Assembly: GCF_900115115.1 (NCBI RefSeq)
Contig: NZ_FOVI01000002.1
Coordinates: 124,001 to 188,000 of the forward strand
DNA: 64,000 nt
Origin: Paenimyroides ummariense
GTDB lineage: Bacteria; Bacteroidota; Bacteroidia; Flavobacteriales; Flavobacteriaceae
Reading direction: 5' to 3'
Positions within the stretch are counted from its first letter, which is position 1. The number at the start of each line of letters is the position of its first letter. Shown here piece by piece: positions 52,552 to 61,975 of this stretch. The translations under genes and the position numbers were made by a program. The notes beneath the pieces are model-generated. The model did not search any database. It was not told the origin of the DNA and saw nothing but the letters and a program-made list of their open reading frames with translations.

Positions 52552-52800
52552 TTACCTACCGCGTTTTAAGCCTCTGCGTTGCTTATGTTCTTTGTGATGT
52601 TGCTTTTTTTGCTGTCCCGGTGCATATCGTTTTGCCGATCGGTCGCCACGCAATTTTTTTTCGTGCCCTGGTGGAAGTTTTCTACGCTCGTGGTGATGTG
52701 GCGGTCTTACAACGCAACTTGTAAAAGTTGCAGAAAATGCCAGCAACAATAAAAAAATCGTTGCATAACGCGCTGTTCTACTAAATAATAACTTTTTCAT
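52552..52800 (-). CDS. small, very basic lipoprotein
   Basis: This 82-residue protein has a lipobox (TFTSC, Cys29), after which almost every residue is Lys, Arg, His, Pro, Gly or Gln (RPPHHHERRKLPPGHEKK, KRYAPGQQKKQHHKEH). Such proteins are sometimes labelled quinol oxidase subunit 4 in databases, but nothing in the sequence supports that. The PPGHEKK/PGQQKK repeats suggest binding to an anionic surface. Four bases separate it from the upstream folate gene, so it may share that transcript. Confidence 0.65.
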   Translation of the reverse strand: MKKLLFSRTARYATIFLLLLAFSATFTSCVVRPPHHHERRKLPPGHEKKLRGDRSAKRYAPGQQKKQHHKEHKQRRGLKRGR

Positions 52801-52804
52801 ATCA

Positions 52805-53368
52805 CTAAAATTTAACTATCGTATTTGGTGTAATACAATAATCAAGCCGAACATCTTCTGTAAATACATCTTCAATTAGTTTTTCAGGATCGAAAAAAGA
52901 TAATCCAATTTTTACGACATCAGGTTTGCATTGCGATAAAAACTTATCGTAAAAACCTTTGCCGTAACCTACTCTATTTCCAAAAACATCATAAGCCAGT
53001 AGCGGCACAAAAACCACATCAATCTGGTTATCTGCAACCGAAAATCCGTTTTGAGGTTCGGGAATGTTCCACTCGTTCTTTTTAATAATCACATTATCGG
53101 TCAATAAAACGTGATTCATTGTTCGGGTTTCAAAATCTGACTTTGAAACAATCACATTTTTGTCTTTTCCGTTTAAAATATGCAGCAGATAATCAGTCTG
53201 AACTTCTTTATGCTCGTGTATCGTTAGGAAAATATGGTAGTTTTCGAAATTCCAGATAGGCAGTTTTAAGGCGTTATTGGCAATTTGCAGACTTAAATCT
53301 TCTATCTCATCAAAACTTAAATTGTTCCGTAATTCTTTATATTTCTTGCGTAATTCTTTCTTGGTCAT
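52805..53368 (-). CDS. 5-formyltetrahydrofolate cyclo-ligase
   Basis: This 187-residue enzyme converts 5-formyl-THF and ATP to 5,10-methenyl-THF. The basic N-terminus (KELRKKYKELRNNL), the substrate block VPLLAYDVFGNRVGYGKGFYD and the C-terminal LDYCITP match the family. Its start lies 32 bases inside the end of the upstream aspartoacylase-like gene, so the two are coupled. Confidence 0.92.
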   Translation of the reverse strand: MTKKELRKKYKELRNNLSFDEIEDLSLQIANNALKLPIWNFENYHIFLTIHEHKEVQTDYLLHILNGKDKNVIVSKSDFETRTMNHVLLTDNVIIKKNEWNIPEPQNGFSVADNQIDVVFVPLLAYDVFGNRVGYGKGFYDKFLSQCKPDVVKIGLSFFDPEKLIEDVFTEDVRLDYCITPNTIVKF

Positions 53369-54335
53369 TTTTTAATTTGGTTGAAATATGATAAACGGCA
53401 TCGCCCTGAAACACAATGGCAGCTTCGTTTTCGCAAATAATGTACCCATCGTTCGGCGCCAAAATAGGTTCTTCTACCAAGCCATACGGATCGGTAATTT
53501 TACCCAATTGTGTACCAGCTTTTACAAACATGCCCTGATGCACAAAATTCTGCATCAAGCCTGAATATTGTGCGCGAATCCATGTAGAATTTTCAATACA
53601 AACCATTTCTCGGGTTGGTTCTTTTACAGTAAAATTGTTGTTGAGCATTTGAAGTTTGTCCAAAAAGCGAATGGTTCCCTGAAGACCTTCTTCAATGACA
53701 TCATTATTGATATCTAAAGCCTTTCCACCTTCAAACAACAAATATTTCTTGCCTAATTTATCGCAAGCAGCACGGAAAGATCCTTCGATATTGTTTGAAT
53801 ACAGAATAAAATGCGTAGAAAAAGCTTCTGCCAAAGCATCTAATTCTTCGTTATTTGGTTCGATACGAATTTGAGGTACATTAAATCGACCACGACCACC
53901 GGCATGAAAATCGATAATATAATCAACCAACGGCACAATATCCTGCATAATTCGGTAAGCAAAACGGCTTGCCAAAGAACCCGATTGTGAACCTGGAAAA
54001 ACTCGGTTTAAATCTCTGCCGTCAGGAAAATCGCGCGATTGATTTACAAAACCAAACACATTCACCAAAGGCACGCAGATTATGGTTCCGCATTTTGGAT
54101 AATTGATTCCGCGACGAATTACCTGTCGTAAAATTTCAATTCCCGTTAGTTCATCGCCATGCAAACCTGCGGTAAGTAATACGGTTGGTCCGTCGTAAAC
54201 AGATCGTGAAACAATAATCGGAACCTTTAATTCCGTCATCGTATGTAGTGTTGCAATTTTTAATTCAATGGTTTTTGTTTCGCCCGGTATAACCGATTTG
54301 CCTAAAATTTCAAAATTACGTGTAGTAAAGTGCAT
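53337..54335 (-). CDS. succinylglutamate desuccinylase/aspartoacylase-family metalloenzyme
   Basis: This 332-residue zinc-dependent M14-like amidohydrolase has its first two ligands in TAGLHGDELTGIEIL (His and Glu), the Arg block NQSRDFPDGRDLNRVFPG and the third His in YIIDFHAGGRGR. A C-terminal barrel domain (VFVKAGTQLGKITDPYGLV-like) completes the fold. The true substrate is unknown; RimK-linked glutamate or N-acyl amino acids are possible. It heads a leftward operon with the folate gene. Confidence 0.87.
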   Translation of the reverse strand: MHFTTRNFEILGKSVIPGETKTIELKIATLHTMTELKVPIIVSRSVYDGPTVLLTAGLHGDELTGIEILRQVIRRGINYPKCGTIICVPLVNVFGFVNQSRDFPDGRDLNRVFPGSQSGSLASRFAYRIMQDIVPLVDYIIDFHAGGRGRFNVPQIRIEPNNEELDALAEAFSTHFILYSNNIEGSFRAACDKLGKKYLLFEGGKALDINNDVIEEGLQGTIRFLDKLQMLNNNFTVKEPTREMVCIENSTWIRAQYSGLMQNFVHQGMFVKAGTQLGKITDPYGLVEEPILAPNDGYIICENEAAIVFQGDAVYHISTKLKNDQERITQEI

Positions 54336-54405
54336 TTATTAAATTTTATGAAAATCATAACTTAAAGATACTTTTTTAATCGTTAACAATTACAAAAACT
54401 TAATG

Positions 54406-54413
54406 TAAATTTG
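54406..54413 (+). promoter_or_regulatory. -7 promoter element of uvrC
   Basis: TAAATTTG matches the Bacteroidetes TAnnTTTG box exactly. It places the RNA start near 54420, which supports ATG 54434 as the uvrC start instead of the upstream GTG at 54416. Confidence 0.5.
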
Positions 54414-54433
54414 TTGTGCAACCCAATGCCGCT

Positions 54434-56245
54434 ATGACAACAAATTCCGATATTTCTTTACAATTGCAAACGTTACCACAATTACCGGGTGTTTATCAGT
54501 ATTTTGATAAAGACCAAAAGTTGCTGTATGTGGGCAAGGCAAAGAATTTAAAAAAGCGGGTGGCATCGTACTTTAACAAAACGCACGACAATGCGCGTTT
54601 AAATGTTTTGGTTCGAAAAATTGTGACGATAAAGCATATCGTTGTTAAAACCGAGACCGATGCGCTGTTGCTGGAAAACAACCTGATTAAAAACCTGCAG
54701 CCGCGTTACAACATTTTATTGCGCGATGATAAAACTTATCCGTGGATTTGTATTAAGAACGAGCGTTTTCCAAGAGTTTTTTCTACTCGAAATTTTATTA
54801 AAGATGGATCTGAATATTTTGGACCATACACCAGCGGTAGAACCTTGCATACCTTATTAGATTTAATTCGGGAACTATATCCGTTGCGAAACTGCAATTA
54901 CGATTTAAGTGTTCAGAACATTAAAAACGAAAAGTATAAGGTTTGTTTAGAATACCATATTGGGAATTGTTTGGGTCCTTGCGAAGCGCATGAAACCGAA
55001 GAAGAATATCTGCGTAAAATTCAGCATATCCGTCAGCTTTTAAAAGGAAATTTTAAGGAAAATCTGAAAGAATTTAAGCAGTTGATGTTGCAATATGCAT
55101 CTGAAATGAAGTTTGAAGAAGCACAGGCGGTTAAAGAAAAAATGCAGATTTTAGAGAATTATCAGGCGAAATCTACCATTGTAAATCCAAAAATTACAAA
55201 TGTGGATGTTTTTTCTATTGTGTCCGATGAAACCATGGCATACATTAATTTTCTGCAGATTGCGCACGGTGCCGTTGTAAGATCGCATACGTTGGAATTA
55301 AAAAAGCGTTTGAATGAAACCGATGATGAATTGCTGGTGTTGGGAATTGTTGAAATTCGCGAGCGTTTTAGGCTATTGACAAAAGAAGTTATTGTTCCGT
55401 TTGAAATTGATTTGGGCGAGAAAATATCGGTAACCGTTCCAAAATTAGGCGATAAAAAACAACTTTTGGAATTAAGTGAACGCAACGCCCGTTATTACAG
55501 ATTAGATCAGTTAAAGCAGATAAAAATTGTAGATCCGGACAGACATACCAACCGCGTTATGGCACAAATGAAAACCGATCTGCGTTTAAATAAAGAACCG
55601 CGCCATATTGAGTGTTTCGATAACTCGAACATTCAGGGAACAAATCCTGTGGCGGCGTGTGTGGTCTTTAAAGACGGAAAACCAAGTAAAAAAGATTACC
55701 GTCATTTTAATATTAAAACCGTAGAAGGACCGAATGATTTTGCGTCGATGGAAGAAGTGGTTTTTCGTCGTTACCGCCGTTTGTTGGACGAAGGTGAACC
55801 ATTGCCCGATTTAATTATTATCGATGGAGGTAAAGGTCAGCTGGGTGCTGCTTTAAAAAGTCTGGATATTTTAGGCTTACGCGGAAAAATTGCCATTATT
55901 GGTATTGCAAAACGTTTGGAGGAATTATTTTATCCGGGTGATAGCGTTCCGTTGTATTTGGATAAAAAGTCTGAAACGTTAAAAATTATTCAGCATTTAC
56001 GAAACGAAGCGCACCGTTTTGGAATCACCTTTCATAGAAATCAGCGCAGTAAAAATGCGATTGATAGTGGTTTGACAACCATTCCGGGTATTGGACCAAA
56101 AACCATGGAAAAATTAATGATTCAGTTTAAATCTATTAAACGTTTAGGTGAAACGCCCGAAGAAGAAATCGTTAAACTGGTTGGTAAAAGTAAAGCAGAG
56201 AAGGTTGTTAACTTTTTTAAGGAATTACAAAGCAAAAAGGAATAA
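54434..56245 (+). CDS. uvrC: excinuclease ABC subunit C
   Basis: This 603-residue nuclease makes both incisions in nucleotide excision repair. The N-terminal GIY-YIG domain is seen as LPGVYQYFDKDQKLLYVGKA. Cys-rich CNYDLS/CLEYHIGNCLGPCE blocks and a UVR motif (KFEEAQAVKEKMQIL) follow. The RNase-H-like C-domain is at about 380-520 (IECFDNSNIQG, LIIIDGGKGQLGAA) and the helix-hairpin-helix tail at TIPGIGPKTMEKL. Length is normal. Confidence 0.97.
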   Translation: MTTNSDISLQLQTLPQLPGVYQYFDKDQKLLYVGKAKNLKKRVASYFNKTHDNARLNVLVRKIVTIKHIVVKTETDALLLENNLIKNLQPRYNILLRDDKTYPWICIKNERFPRVFSTRNFIKDGSEYFGPYTSGRTLHTLLDLIRELYPLRNCNYDLSVQNIKNEKYKVCLEYHIGNCLGPCEAHETEEEYLRKIQHIRQLLKGNFKENLKEFKQLMLQYASEMKFEEAQAVKEKMQILENYQAKSTIVNPKITNVDVFSIVSDETMAYINFLQIAHGAVVRSHTLELKKRLNETDDELLVLGIVEIRERFRLLTKEVIVPFEIDLGEKISVTVPKLGDKKQLLELSERNARYYRLDQLKQIKIVDPDRHTNRVMAQMKTDLRLNKEPRHIECFDNSNIQGTNPVAACVVFKDGKPSKKDYRHFNIKTVEGPNDFASMEEVVFRRYRRLLDEGEPLPDLIIIDGGKGQLGAALKSLDILGLRGKIAIIGIAKRLEELFYPGDSVPLYLDKKSETLKIIQHLRNEAHRFGITFHRNQRSKNAIDSGLTTIPGIGPKTMEKLMIQFKSIKRLGETPEEEIVKLVGKSKAEKVVNFFKELQSKKE

Positions 56246-56266
56246 TAAAAATTATTCCTTTTTTAA
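56236..56266. terminator. terminator at the uvrC stop codon
   Basis: AAGGAATAAT and ATTATTCCTT pair around AAAA, then TTTTT. The stem contains the uvrC stop. It also faces the leftward restriction gene. Confidence 0.7.
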
Positions 56267-56288
56267 CTCTATTAAATTTAAACAAGTT

Positions 56289-57137
56289 TTATTCGTTTAG
56301 TATAAATGTTATTAATTTAGCGTCGATCAAGTTTGCTGGATTATTTGGGTCTTTCACTTGTACGTTTTGTATTGTCAAATTCGGATTTTTCAAAGCCTCA
56401 ATTTTTGTTTTGCTTTCAGTTGGAAAACTGTCATATTTTGGGGTTGGAATTAAAGCAACTAATTCAAAAACGTTTGATGAACTTGTATACAGATAATTGA
56501 AAACTCGTCTTGGGTTTTGAATTTGCCACATCCCTCGAATACGCAAGTTAGTAATCCCTAACGGGTCAACTCGATTTACTCTTCCTAATTCATTGGTTAC
56601 AGCAAGTTCAACATTTGGAATTTCATTAATTCCTTCAGTTATTTTCTGTTTAATGATTTGGTAAGTTTCATGATTAGCTGCATAAATATTTCCATAAACC
56701 ATCCACAAAGATTTTATACTATCATCTGATGTGTGTCCAATACAATAAATCAAATCTTTTTCTGACCAATCTTCACAAGTCCTACAAGCTTGTGTTATCA
56801 TTGTGCTATTTACTTTAACTGTCGATTTTGGGTACGAACTATTCAAAGCTAAATCAGAATTTGCACTTTGAGTTTTCTTAACTTCAATTGCATCTCCACC
56901 TTTTATCATAATATCAGGTGGATGGTTTTGATTGCCTAACCAAGAAAATTCTTCACTATATCTCCGCATTTTCTCTAATTCATCTTCAGTCTGAATAGTG
57001 TTTACAAAAGCATCTTTCACAAAAGTTTCCAATGCTTCCCCAATATTGTTTACCCTATTTCTTCCTGAATAATGACTTCTTATCGAATAGATAGGATTTT
57101 GTGAAATGTTTACAATCGCTTCTAAAATATTTGTCAT
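56289..57137 (-). CDS. type II restriction endonuclease, NgoPII family (predicted GGCC)
   Basis: This 282-residue enzyme is close in layout to R.NgoPII: N-terminus ILEAIVNISQNPI with SHYSGRNRVNNIGEALE. The PD-(D/E)xK core is NHPPDIMIKGGDAIEVKKTQS, with Asp, Glu and Lys as expected catalytic residues. The C-terminal half contains FNYLYTSSSNVFELVALIP. It overlaps the methyltransferase by 4 bases. The predicted site GGCC follows from the family of both enzymes. Confidence 0.9.
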   Translation of the reverse strand: MTNILEAIVNISQNPIYSIRSHYSGRNRVNNIGEALETFVKDAFVNTIQTEDELEKMRRYSEEFSWLGNQNHPPDIMIKGGDAIEVKKTQSANSDLALNSSYPKSTVKVNSTMITQACRTCEDWSEKDLIYCIGHTSDDSIKSLWMVYGNIYAANHETYQIIKQKITEGINEIPNVELAVTNELGRVNRVDPLGITNLRIRGMWQIQNPRRVFNYLYTSSSNVFELVALIPTPKYDSFPTESKTKIEALKNPNLTIQNVQVKDPNNPANLIDAKLITFILNE

Positions 57138-58174
57138 GCGGTAACTAATTCATTAGTTGTTATTTCTATTTGGTTCTGAATTTCATTTTCCAAAATTTGT
57201 TGTCTGATTGTGTTAGCTAAAAAATTAGCTAAATTAACAGGGACTGCATTTCCAATCATTTTGTAGCCTGCAGAAATATTATCATAATGAAAAATAAAAT
57301 TATCCGGAAAAGTCTGAACTCTGGCGCATTCTCTAACGCTTAAACGTCTGTATAAATGTTCTTGCCCAGGAACGAAAACACGGATGTTTTGCTCAATAAA
57401 TTTCATTTTAGGAGCTTGTGGATGAATAGGTGCGTGACGCCCGCCTGCTTGTATTGTAAAAGATTGCTCGTCCCAACTTCTCACTCGGTTTCTTGACATA
57501 AAAATGGTAGAAAATCCCCCCGTCATATATTCGTGGTTTGGAATTACGCAATTATTTCCGTTTGTTTTATTATTCGTTTTTGCAGGCAAAACATTTTCTT
57601 TCAAATCAGAAATAGCATCTTGCAAAGTTAATTTTGGGAAATTCGGTTTTTGAAATTCATATTTAAAGCCTAAATCTTTTCGAATTCCTACAAAAATCAC
57701 ACGTTTTCTATCTTGCGGAACATTATAATCGCAAGCATTTACCATTTCAAAAGAGAGTTCATATCCAATTCCTGCATTTCGAAACATTTCTTTAATATTT
57801 TCCAACGCACTAGAATGTCTGCCAAGCAACATTCCGCTTACGTTTTCGGCAAGAAAAAATTTAGGTTGCTTTGCTTCTAAAATTCTTATGAAATCAAAAA
57901 ATAATTGTCCACGTTTATCTTCAATTCCTTTCATAGCTCCCGCTTCACTCCAGCTTTGACAAGGTGGTCCACCAATAATTCCATCACATTCTGGAACTTC
58001 ATCAGAAGGAACATTTACAATGCTTCTTTTATCTAAAACGGTTTGAGGATGATTTTTTTGATAAGTTTCCCAAATTTCTTTGTCGTATTCGTTTGCCCAA
58101 ATTACATTAAATCCAGCATTTTGGAATCCAAGGTCAAGTCCACCTGCGCCTGCAAAAAATGATACTACATTCAT
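57134..58174 (-). CDS. DNA cytosine-5 methyltransferase, HaeIII/NgoPII type (predicted GGCC)
   Basis: This 346-residue m5C methylase has the ordered motifs: I (FFAGAGGLDLGFQNAGF), IV with catalytic Cys (GGPPCQSWSEAG), VI (FFLAENVSGM), VIII (QDRKRVIFVGI) and IX/X (RRLSVRECARVQTFP, YKMIGNAVPVNLA). The opening and motif IV region closely resemble M.HaeIII, which modifies GGCC. It protects host DNA from the downstream nuclease. It lies 4 bases after the regulator gene, so the three form one operon. Confidence 0.95.
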   Translation of the reverse strand: MNVVSFFAGAGGLDLGFQNAGFNVIWANEYDKEIWETYQKNHPQTVLDKRSIVNVPSDEVPECDGIIGGPPCQSWSEAGAMKGIEDKRGQLFFDFIRILEAKQPKFFLAENVSGMLLGRHSSALENIKEMFRNAGIGYELSFEMVNACDYNVPQDRKRVIFVGIRKDLGFKYEFQKPNFPKLTLQDAISDLKENVLPAKTNNKTNGNNCVIPNHEYMTGGFSTIFMSRNRVRSWDEQSFTIQAGGRHAPIHPQAPKMKFIEQNIRVFVPGQEHLYRRLSVRECARVQTFPDNFIFHYDNISAGYKMIGNAVPVNLANFLANTIRQQILENEIQNQIEITTNELVTA

Positions 58175-58178
58175 ATTG

Positions 58179-58484
58179 TTATTGGATTTTAGATTTTAAG
58201 TAAGCAACTTTTTCTTCGGCTAAAACCAAAGTTTGTTCATCACAATTGTTTTTATAGATTTTTTTAGCAATAAAATCACTAAAAAATTCGGTTCGTAGTT
58301 TAGTAATATCTAAATTGAAAACTTCTGCCATAAGCGTTAATCTTCTTTCGTCAAACTCACGTTTATTATTCTCTATCTTGCTTAGATTGGCAGAATCTAA
58401 ATCTAATTTAGCCGCCAGTTGAGTTAGCGTAAAACCATTTTCAGTTCTAAGCCTTTTTATATATTCTCCAAATGTTTCTTTCAT
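58179..58484 (-). CDS. XRE-family controller of the restriction-modification operon
   Basis: This 101-residue HTH regulator has residues about 5-60 as the DNA-binding domain (FGEYIKRLRTENGFTLTQLA; recognition helix SANLSKIENNKR). It is a structural counterpart of the XRE protein in the DUF262 operon. ATG 58484 is chosen; the TTG at 58496 lies in the operator. It precedes the methyltransferase and nuclease, as controller proteins do, and probably delays or limits nuclease expression. Confidence 0.88.
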   Translation of the reverse strand: MKETFGEYIKRLRTENGFTLTQLAAKLDLDSANLSKIENNKREFDERRLTLMAEVFNLDITKLRTEFFSDFIAKKIYKNNCDEQTLVLAEEKVAYLKSKIQ

Positions 58485-58489
58485 TAGAC

Positions 58490-58511
58490 TTGTCAATTTA
58501 TGACAAATTTA
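58490..58511 (-). promoter_or_regulatory. autoregulatory promoter/operator of the restriction-modification operon
   Basis: TTGTCA (58490-58495) and TGACAA (58501-58506) form a perfect palindrome around ATTTA. The complement reads TAAATTTG (58504-58511) as the -7 box, overlapping by three bases. The arrangement is nearly identical to 15553-15574. Confidence 0.75.
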
Positions 58512-58623
58512 ATTTTTATTTTGTAAAAGAGAAAATTTTTCTTTCAATTTTCTTGTAACATTTCTGTAGAAAGCGATACTTACTTGCTAAACAACACTTG
58601 TATCACTTCTAAAACTCAAGATA

Positions 58624-59325
58624 ATGATCGAAATAAAAGACCTTCACAAATCATATCAAATGGGAAAAAATGCGTTGCATGTTCTCAAAGGAATTAATTT
58701 CAATGTTAAAGAAGGCGAATTTGTTTCCATTATGGGAAGTTCCGGCTCTGGAAAATCTACTCTTTTAAACATTATCGGAATTTTGGACGAAGCCGATCAA
58801 GGTTCGTACACGTTAGATAATGTTCCCATTAAAAACCTAAACGAAACCATTGCATCGCAATACCGCAATAAATTTCTGGGTTTTGTATTTCAATCGTTCA
58901 ATCTTATCAATTATAAATCTGCGTTAGATAATGTAGCGTTGCCTTTGTATTACCAAGGTATGGCGCGTAAAGAACGTATGGAACGATCGATGCATTATCT
59001 TGAAAAAGTGGGTTTGGCAAACTGGGCAAAACATTTACCTAACGAACTTTCGGGCGGACAAAAACAGCGTGTGGCTATTGCGCGAGCGTTGGCATCGGAT
59101 CCTAAAGTGTTGTTGGCAGATGAACCTACGGGAGCGTTAGATACAAAGACTTCATACGAGGTGATGGATTTGATCCAGCAGATTAACGACGAAGGTAAAA
59201 CCGTATTGGTTGTTACGCACGAACCCGATATTGCCGAAATGACCAAGCGTATTGTGTTTTTGAAAGACGGACAAATAGAATCAGACAAATTGGTAAACCA
59301 GATAAGAGCATCGCAATATGTTTAG
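58624..59325 (+). CDS. ABC transporter ATP-binding protein (MacB/LolD type)
   Basis: This 233-residue nucleotide-binding subunit has Walker A GSSGSGKST, Q-loop FQSFNL, signature LSGGQKQRVAIARA, Walker B VLLADEPTGALD and H-loop VVTHEPD. It drives a mechanotransmission exporter with the two permeases that follow. It overlaps the first permease by 8 bases. It is the first gene of a MacAB-TolC-type operon. Confidence 0.95.
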   Translation: MIEIKDLHKSYQMGKNALHVLKGINFNVKEGEFVSIMGSSGSGKSTLLNIIGILDEADQGSYTLDNVPIKNLNETIASQYRNKFLGFVFQSFNLINYKSALDNVALPLYYQGMARKERMERSMHYLEKVGLANWAKHLPNELSGGQKQRVAIARALASDPKVLLADEPTGALDTKTSYEVMDLIQQINDEGKTVLVVTHEPDIAEMTKRIVFLKDGQIESDKLVNQIRASQYV

Positions 59326-60565
59326 TATTGAACGTTGGCAGGAAATATTCGAAGGGCTTTATAAAAACAAGCTCCGCACGGCTTTAACCGGCGTTTCTGT
59401 TGCTTCGGGAATCTTTATTCTGGTGATACTTCTGGGTGCAGGAAACGGAATTCAGAACGGAATTCAAAAGCAGTTTGAACAAGATGCCGTAAACAGAATT
59501 TCGGTTTGGCCGGGCACAACTCAAAAAGAATATAAAGGTTTGGGCGTTGGGCGTGAAGTACAACTGCATAACGCCGATTACGATTTGGCAACAACGCTGT
59601 TTAAAGATTATATTGAGTATAAATCGGCAATTTTTTCGGTTTGGAGCGGAAACATCGTTTATAAAAAAGAAACGGGAACGTATCGGGTAGAAGGCGTTCA
59701 TCCTGATTATCAGTTCATCGAAAATGCTTCTATTGTTAAAGGACGATACATCAATCATACCGATAATTCAAACTACGAAAAAAATGTCATCATTGGTAAA
59801 AAAGTAGCTACAGATCTGTTTAAAAACGGCGAAGAACCCTTAGGACAAGAACTGAATGTTTCGGGAATGATTTACAAAGTGGTTGGTGTTTATACTGATC
59901 CGGGTGGCGAACGCGAAGAAAGCCGTGTTTTTATACCAATATCAACAGCTCAAAAAGCATACAGTGCCGGCGACAGTATCCGTAGTATGGCATTTACCAT
60001 GCGAAGCAGTGCTAATTTCGACAGTGCCATTGCAGAATCTAAAGAATTCACTCAAAAACTGGAAACCTTTTTAAAGGCAAGGCATACTGTTGCACCAGAC
60101 GATCAAGGCGCAATCTATATAAACAACTCGTTAGAACAAGCAAAAAACATCTACATTATTACAGGTGGTGTGCAGGCATTCTTTTGGTTTGTGGGAATTT
60201 GTACCATTATCGCAGGCGTTGTGGGTGTAGGAAACATTATGCTGATTATTGTTAAAGAACGAACCAAAGAAATCGGGATACGCAAAGCTTTAGGCGCTTC
60301 GCCTTTTTCAATTATTACCATGATTTTGCAGGAAGCCGTTTTTATAACGGTTATTGCAGGTTTTTCAGGATTGATCTTTGGTTTGGTTGTTTGGGAAGTG
60401 GTGGCGCCGTACGTAGAAGCCGATTTCTTTACCCGACCTGAAGTAGATTTTAACGTGGCAATTACCACACTGATTATATTGATTGTTGCCGGGGCATTTG
60501 CCGGATTTGTTCCTGCATACCGTGCCGCGAAAATTAGACCAATTGTTGCATTAAGAGGAGAATAG
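59318..60565 (+). CDS. MacB-type ABC permease, subunit 1
   Basis: This 415-residue permease has an N-terminal helix (about 20-40), a large periplasmic MacB-PCD domain (about 45-270) and three C-terminal helices of the FtsX family (FVGICTIIAGVVGVGNIML; VKERTKEIGIRKALGASP; AFAGFVPAYRAAKIRPI). It pairs with the next permease as a heterodimer. It lies 1 base before it. Confidence 0.93.
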   Translation: MFSIERWQEIFEGLYKNKLRTALTGVSVASGIFILVILLGAGNGIQNGIQKQFEQDAVNRISVWPGTTQKEYKGLGVGREVQLHNADYDLATTLFKDYIEYKSAIFSVWSGNIVYKKETGTYRVEGVHPDYQFIENASIVKGRYINHTDNSNYEKNVIIGKKVATDLFKNGEEPLGQELNVSGMIYKVVGVYTDPGGEREESRVFIPISTAQKAYSAGDSIRSMAFTMRSSANFDSAIAESKEFTQKLETFLKARHTVAPDDQGAIYINNSLEQAKNIYIITGGVQAFFWFVGICTIIAGVVGVGNIMLIIVKERTKEIGIRKALGASPFSIITMILQEAVFITVIAGFSGLIFGLVVWEVVAPYVEADFFTRPEVDFNVAITTLIILIVAGAFAGFVPAYRAAKIRPIVALRGE

Positions 60566-60566
60566 T

Positions 60567-61835
60567 ATGTTTAGCAGAGATAAATGGAATGAAATTATAG
60601 AGGCACTTTCTGCCAATCCGTTCAGAACGCTGATCACTGCATTCGGAGTTTTCTGGGGAATTTTTATCCTGGTAATTCTTCTTTCTGCAAGTCAGGGTTT
60701 GCAAAACGGTATCAAACGACAAATGGGTGGTTTATCAACCAACACCATGTTCATGTGGACACAGCCAACATCGAAACCGTTTAAAGGGTTGCCGCAAGGC
60801 AGAAGTTTCAACTTTAAAAACCCTGATGTTGAAGCTTTAAAGAGAGATATCGACGGTTTGCTGTATGTATCGCCACGAAATCAGCTGGGTGGTTTTAGGG
60901 GAAGCAACAATGTGGTGCGCGGAGAAAAAACGGGAGCTTACAACGTATATGGCGATTATCCGGAATTTATCCTGCAGCAACCTATGGATATTCTTAAAGG
61001 GCGATTTATTAATTATGGCGATATCGAGAATAACCGAAAAGTTACTGTAATTGGCGAAGGCGTTATCCGTGAATTATATGCACCGGGCGAAGAACCTTTA
61101 GGATCGTACATTAAGGTGCAAGGCGTTAACTTTTTGGTTGTTGGTGTGTACAAAAGTATTTCGAACATGGGTGGCGATGCCGAAGAAAGCCAGAAACAGC
61201 TTTTTATACCTTTTACAACTTTTCAGCAGGCGTTTAATTATGGCGATGTTGTGGGTTGGATGACCATAACCGCAGAAGACGATAAACCTATTACCGATTT
61301 AAAGGAAGATATTTTTAAGTTGTTGAAAGATCGGCATACGGTAGATCCTACGGACGATAGAGCCATTGGGCATTTTGATTTGTATCAGGAATTTAAAAAG
61401 ATTAACGGGTTGTTTTCGATCTTAACTGCCGTTTCGTACATCGTAGGAATTTTTATTTTAGGATCAGGAATTATCGGTATCGTAAACATTATGTTGATTA
61501 TTGTTAAAGAGCGAACCCAAGAAATAGGAATCCGCAGAGCATTAGGAGCCACGCCGGCTGTAATCATCAAACAGATTTTGACCGAATCGGTTGTATTATC
61601 ACTAATTGCAGGTATGGCAGGAATCATTTTTGCATCATTTGTATTGGCATTAATTAATCTTGGACTAGAAAACGCACCAAACAGCGATCAAATACCAATT
61701 GTAAACCCAAGCGTACATTTAGGTGTGGTGGTAATAGCGTTAATAATATTAGTCATTGCCGGACTTTTAGCAGGATTAATCCCCGCTATCACAGCCATTA
61801 GAGTAAAACCGATTGATGCTTTAAGAACGGAGTAG
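60567..61835 (+). CDS. MacB-type ABC permease, subunit 2
   Basis: This 422-residue paralogue of the preceding permease has the same topology: N-terminal helix (TAFGVFWGIFILVILLSA), periplasmic domain and FtsX helices (VKERTQEIGIRRALGATP; LLAGLIPAITAIRVKPIDAL). Two distinct permease copies imply an asymmetric transporter. Substrate unknown; peptides, lipoproteins or drugs are known for the family. Confidence 0.93.
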   Translation: MFSRDKWNEIIEALSANPFRTLITAFGVFWGIFILVILLSASQGLQNGIKRQMGGLSTNTMFMWTQPTSKPFKGLPQGRSFNFKNPDVEALKRDIDGLLYVSPRNQLGGFRGSNNVVRGEKTGAYNVYGDYPEFILQQPMDILKGRFINYGDIENNRKVTVIGEGVIRELYAPGEEPLGSYIKVQGVNFLVVGVYKSISNMGGDAEESQKQLFIPFTTFQQAFNYGDVVGWMTITAEDDKPITDLKEDIFKLLKDRHTVDPTDDRAIGHFDLYQEFKKINGLFSILTAVSYIVGIFILGSGIIGIVNIMLIIVKERTQEIGIRRALGATPAVIIKQILTESVVLSLIAGMAGIIFASFVLALINLGLENAPNSDQIPIVNPSVHLGVVVIALIILVIAGLLAGLIPAITAIRVKPIDALRTE

Positions 61836-61975
61836 AGACGATGAAGGAAGAAAGAGTAAAGAAGAAAGAAAATAGATTATAGAATATAGAAGAGTATTCT
61901 AATATACAGATCAACAATTAAACAAATCAACAGATCAACGAATAAAAATCAACGAATAAACAAATAAAAATATAT
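61836..61975 (+). repeat. purine-rich spacer with short imperfect repeats
   Basis: The 140 bases between permease and adaptor start purine-rich (GAAGGAAGAAAGAG) and continue with reiterated AACAAATCAAC/CAACGAATAAA units. There is no terminator, so the operon continues. The same unit occurs again at 63074-63146. Confidence 0.45.

Noticed and set aside
52552..52800. Quinol oxidase subunit 4 label for the small basic protein
   Set aside because: The protein is a short lipoprotein with a His/Lys/Arg-rich tail and no oxidase-like membrane helices.
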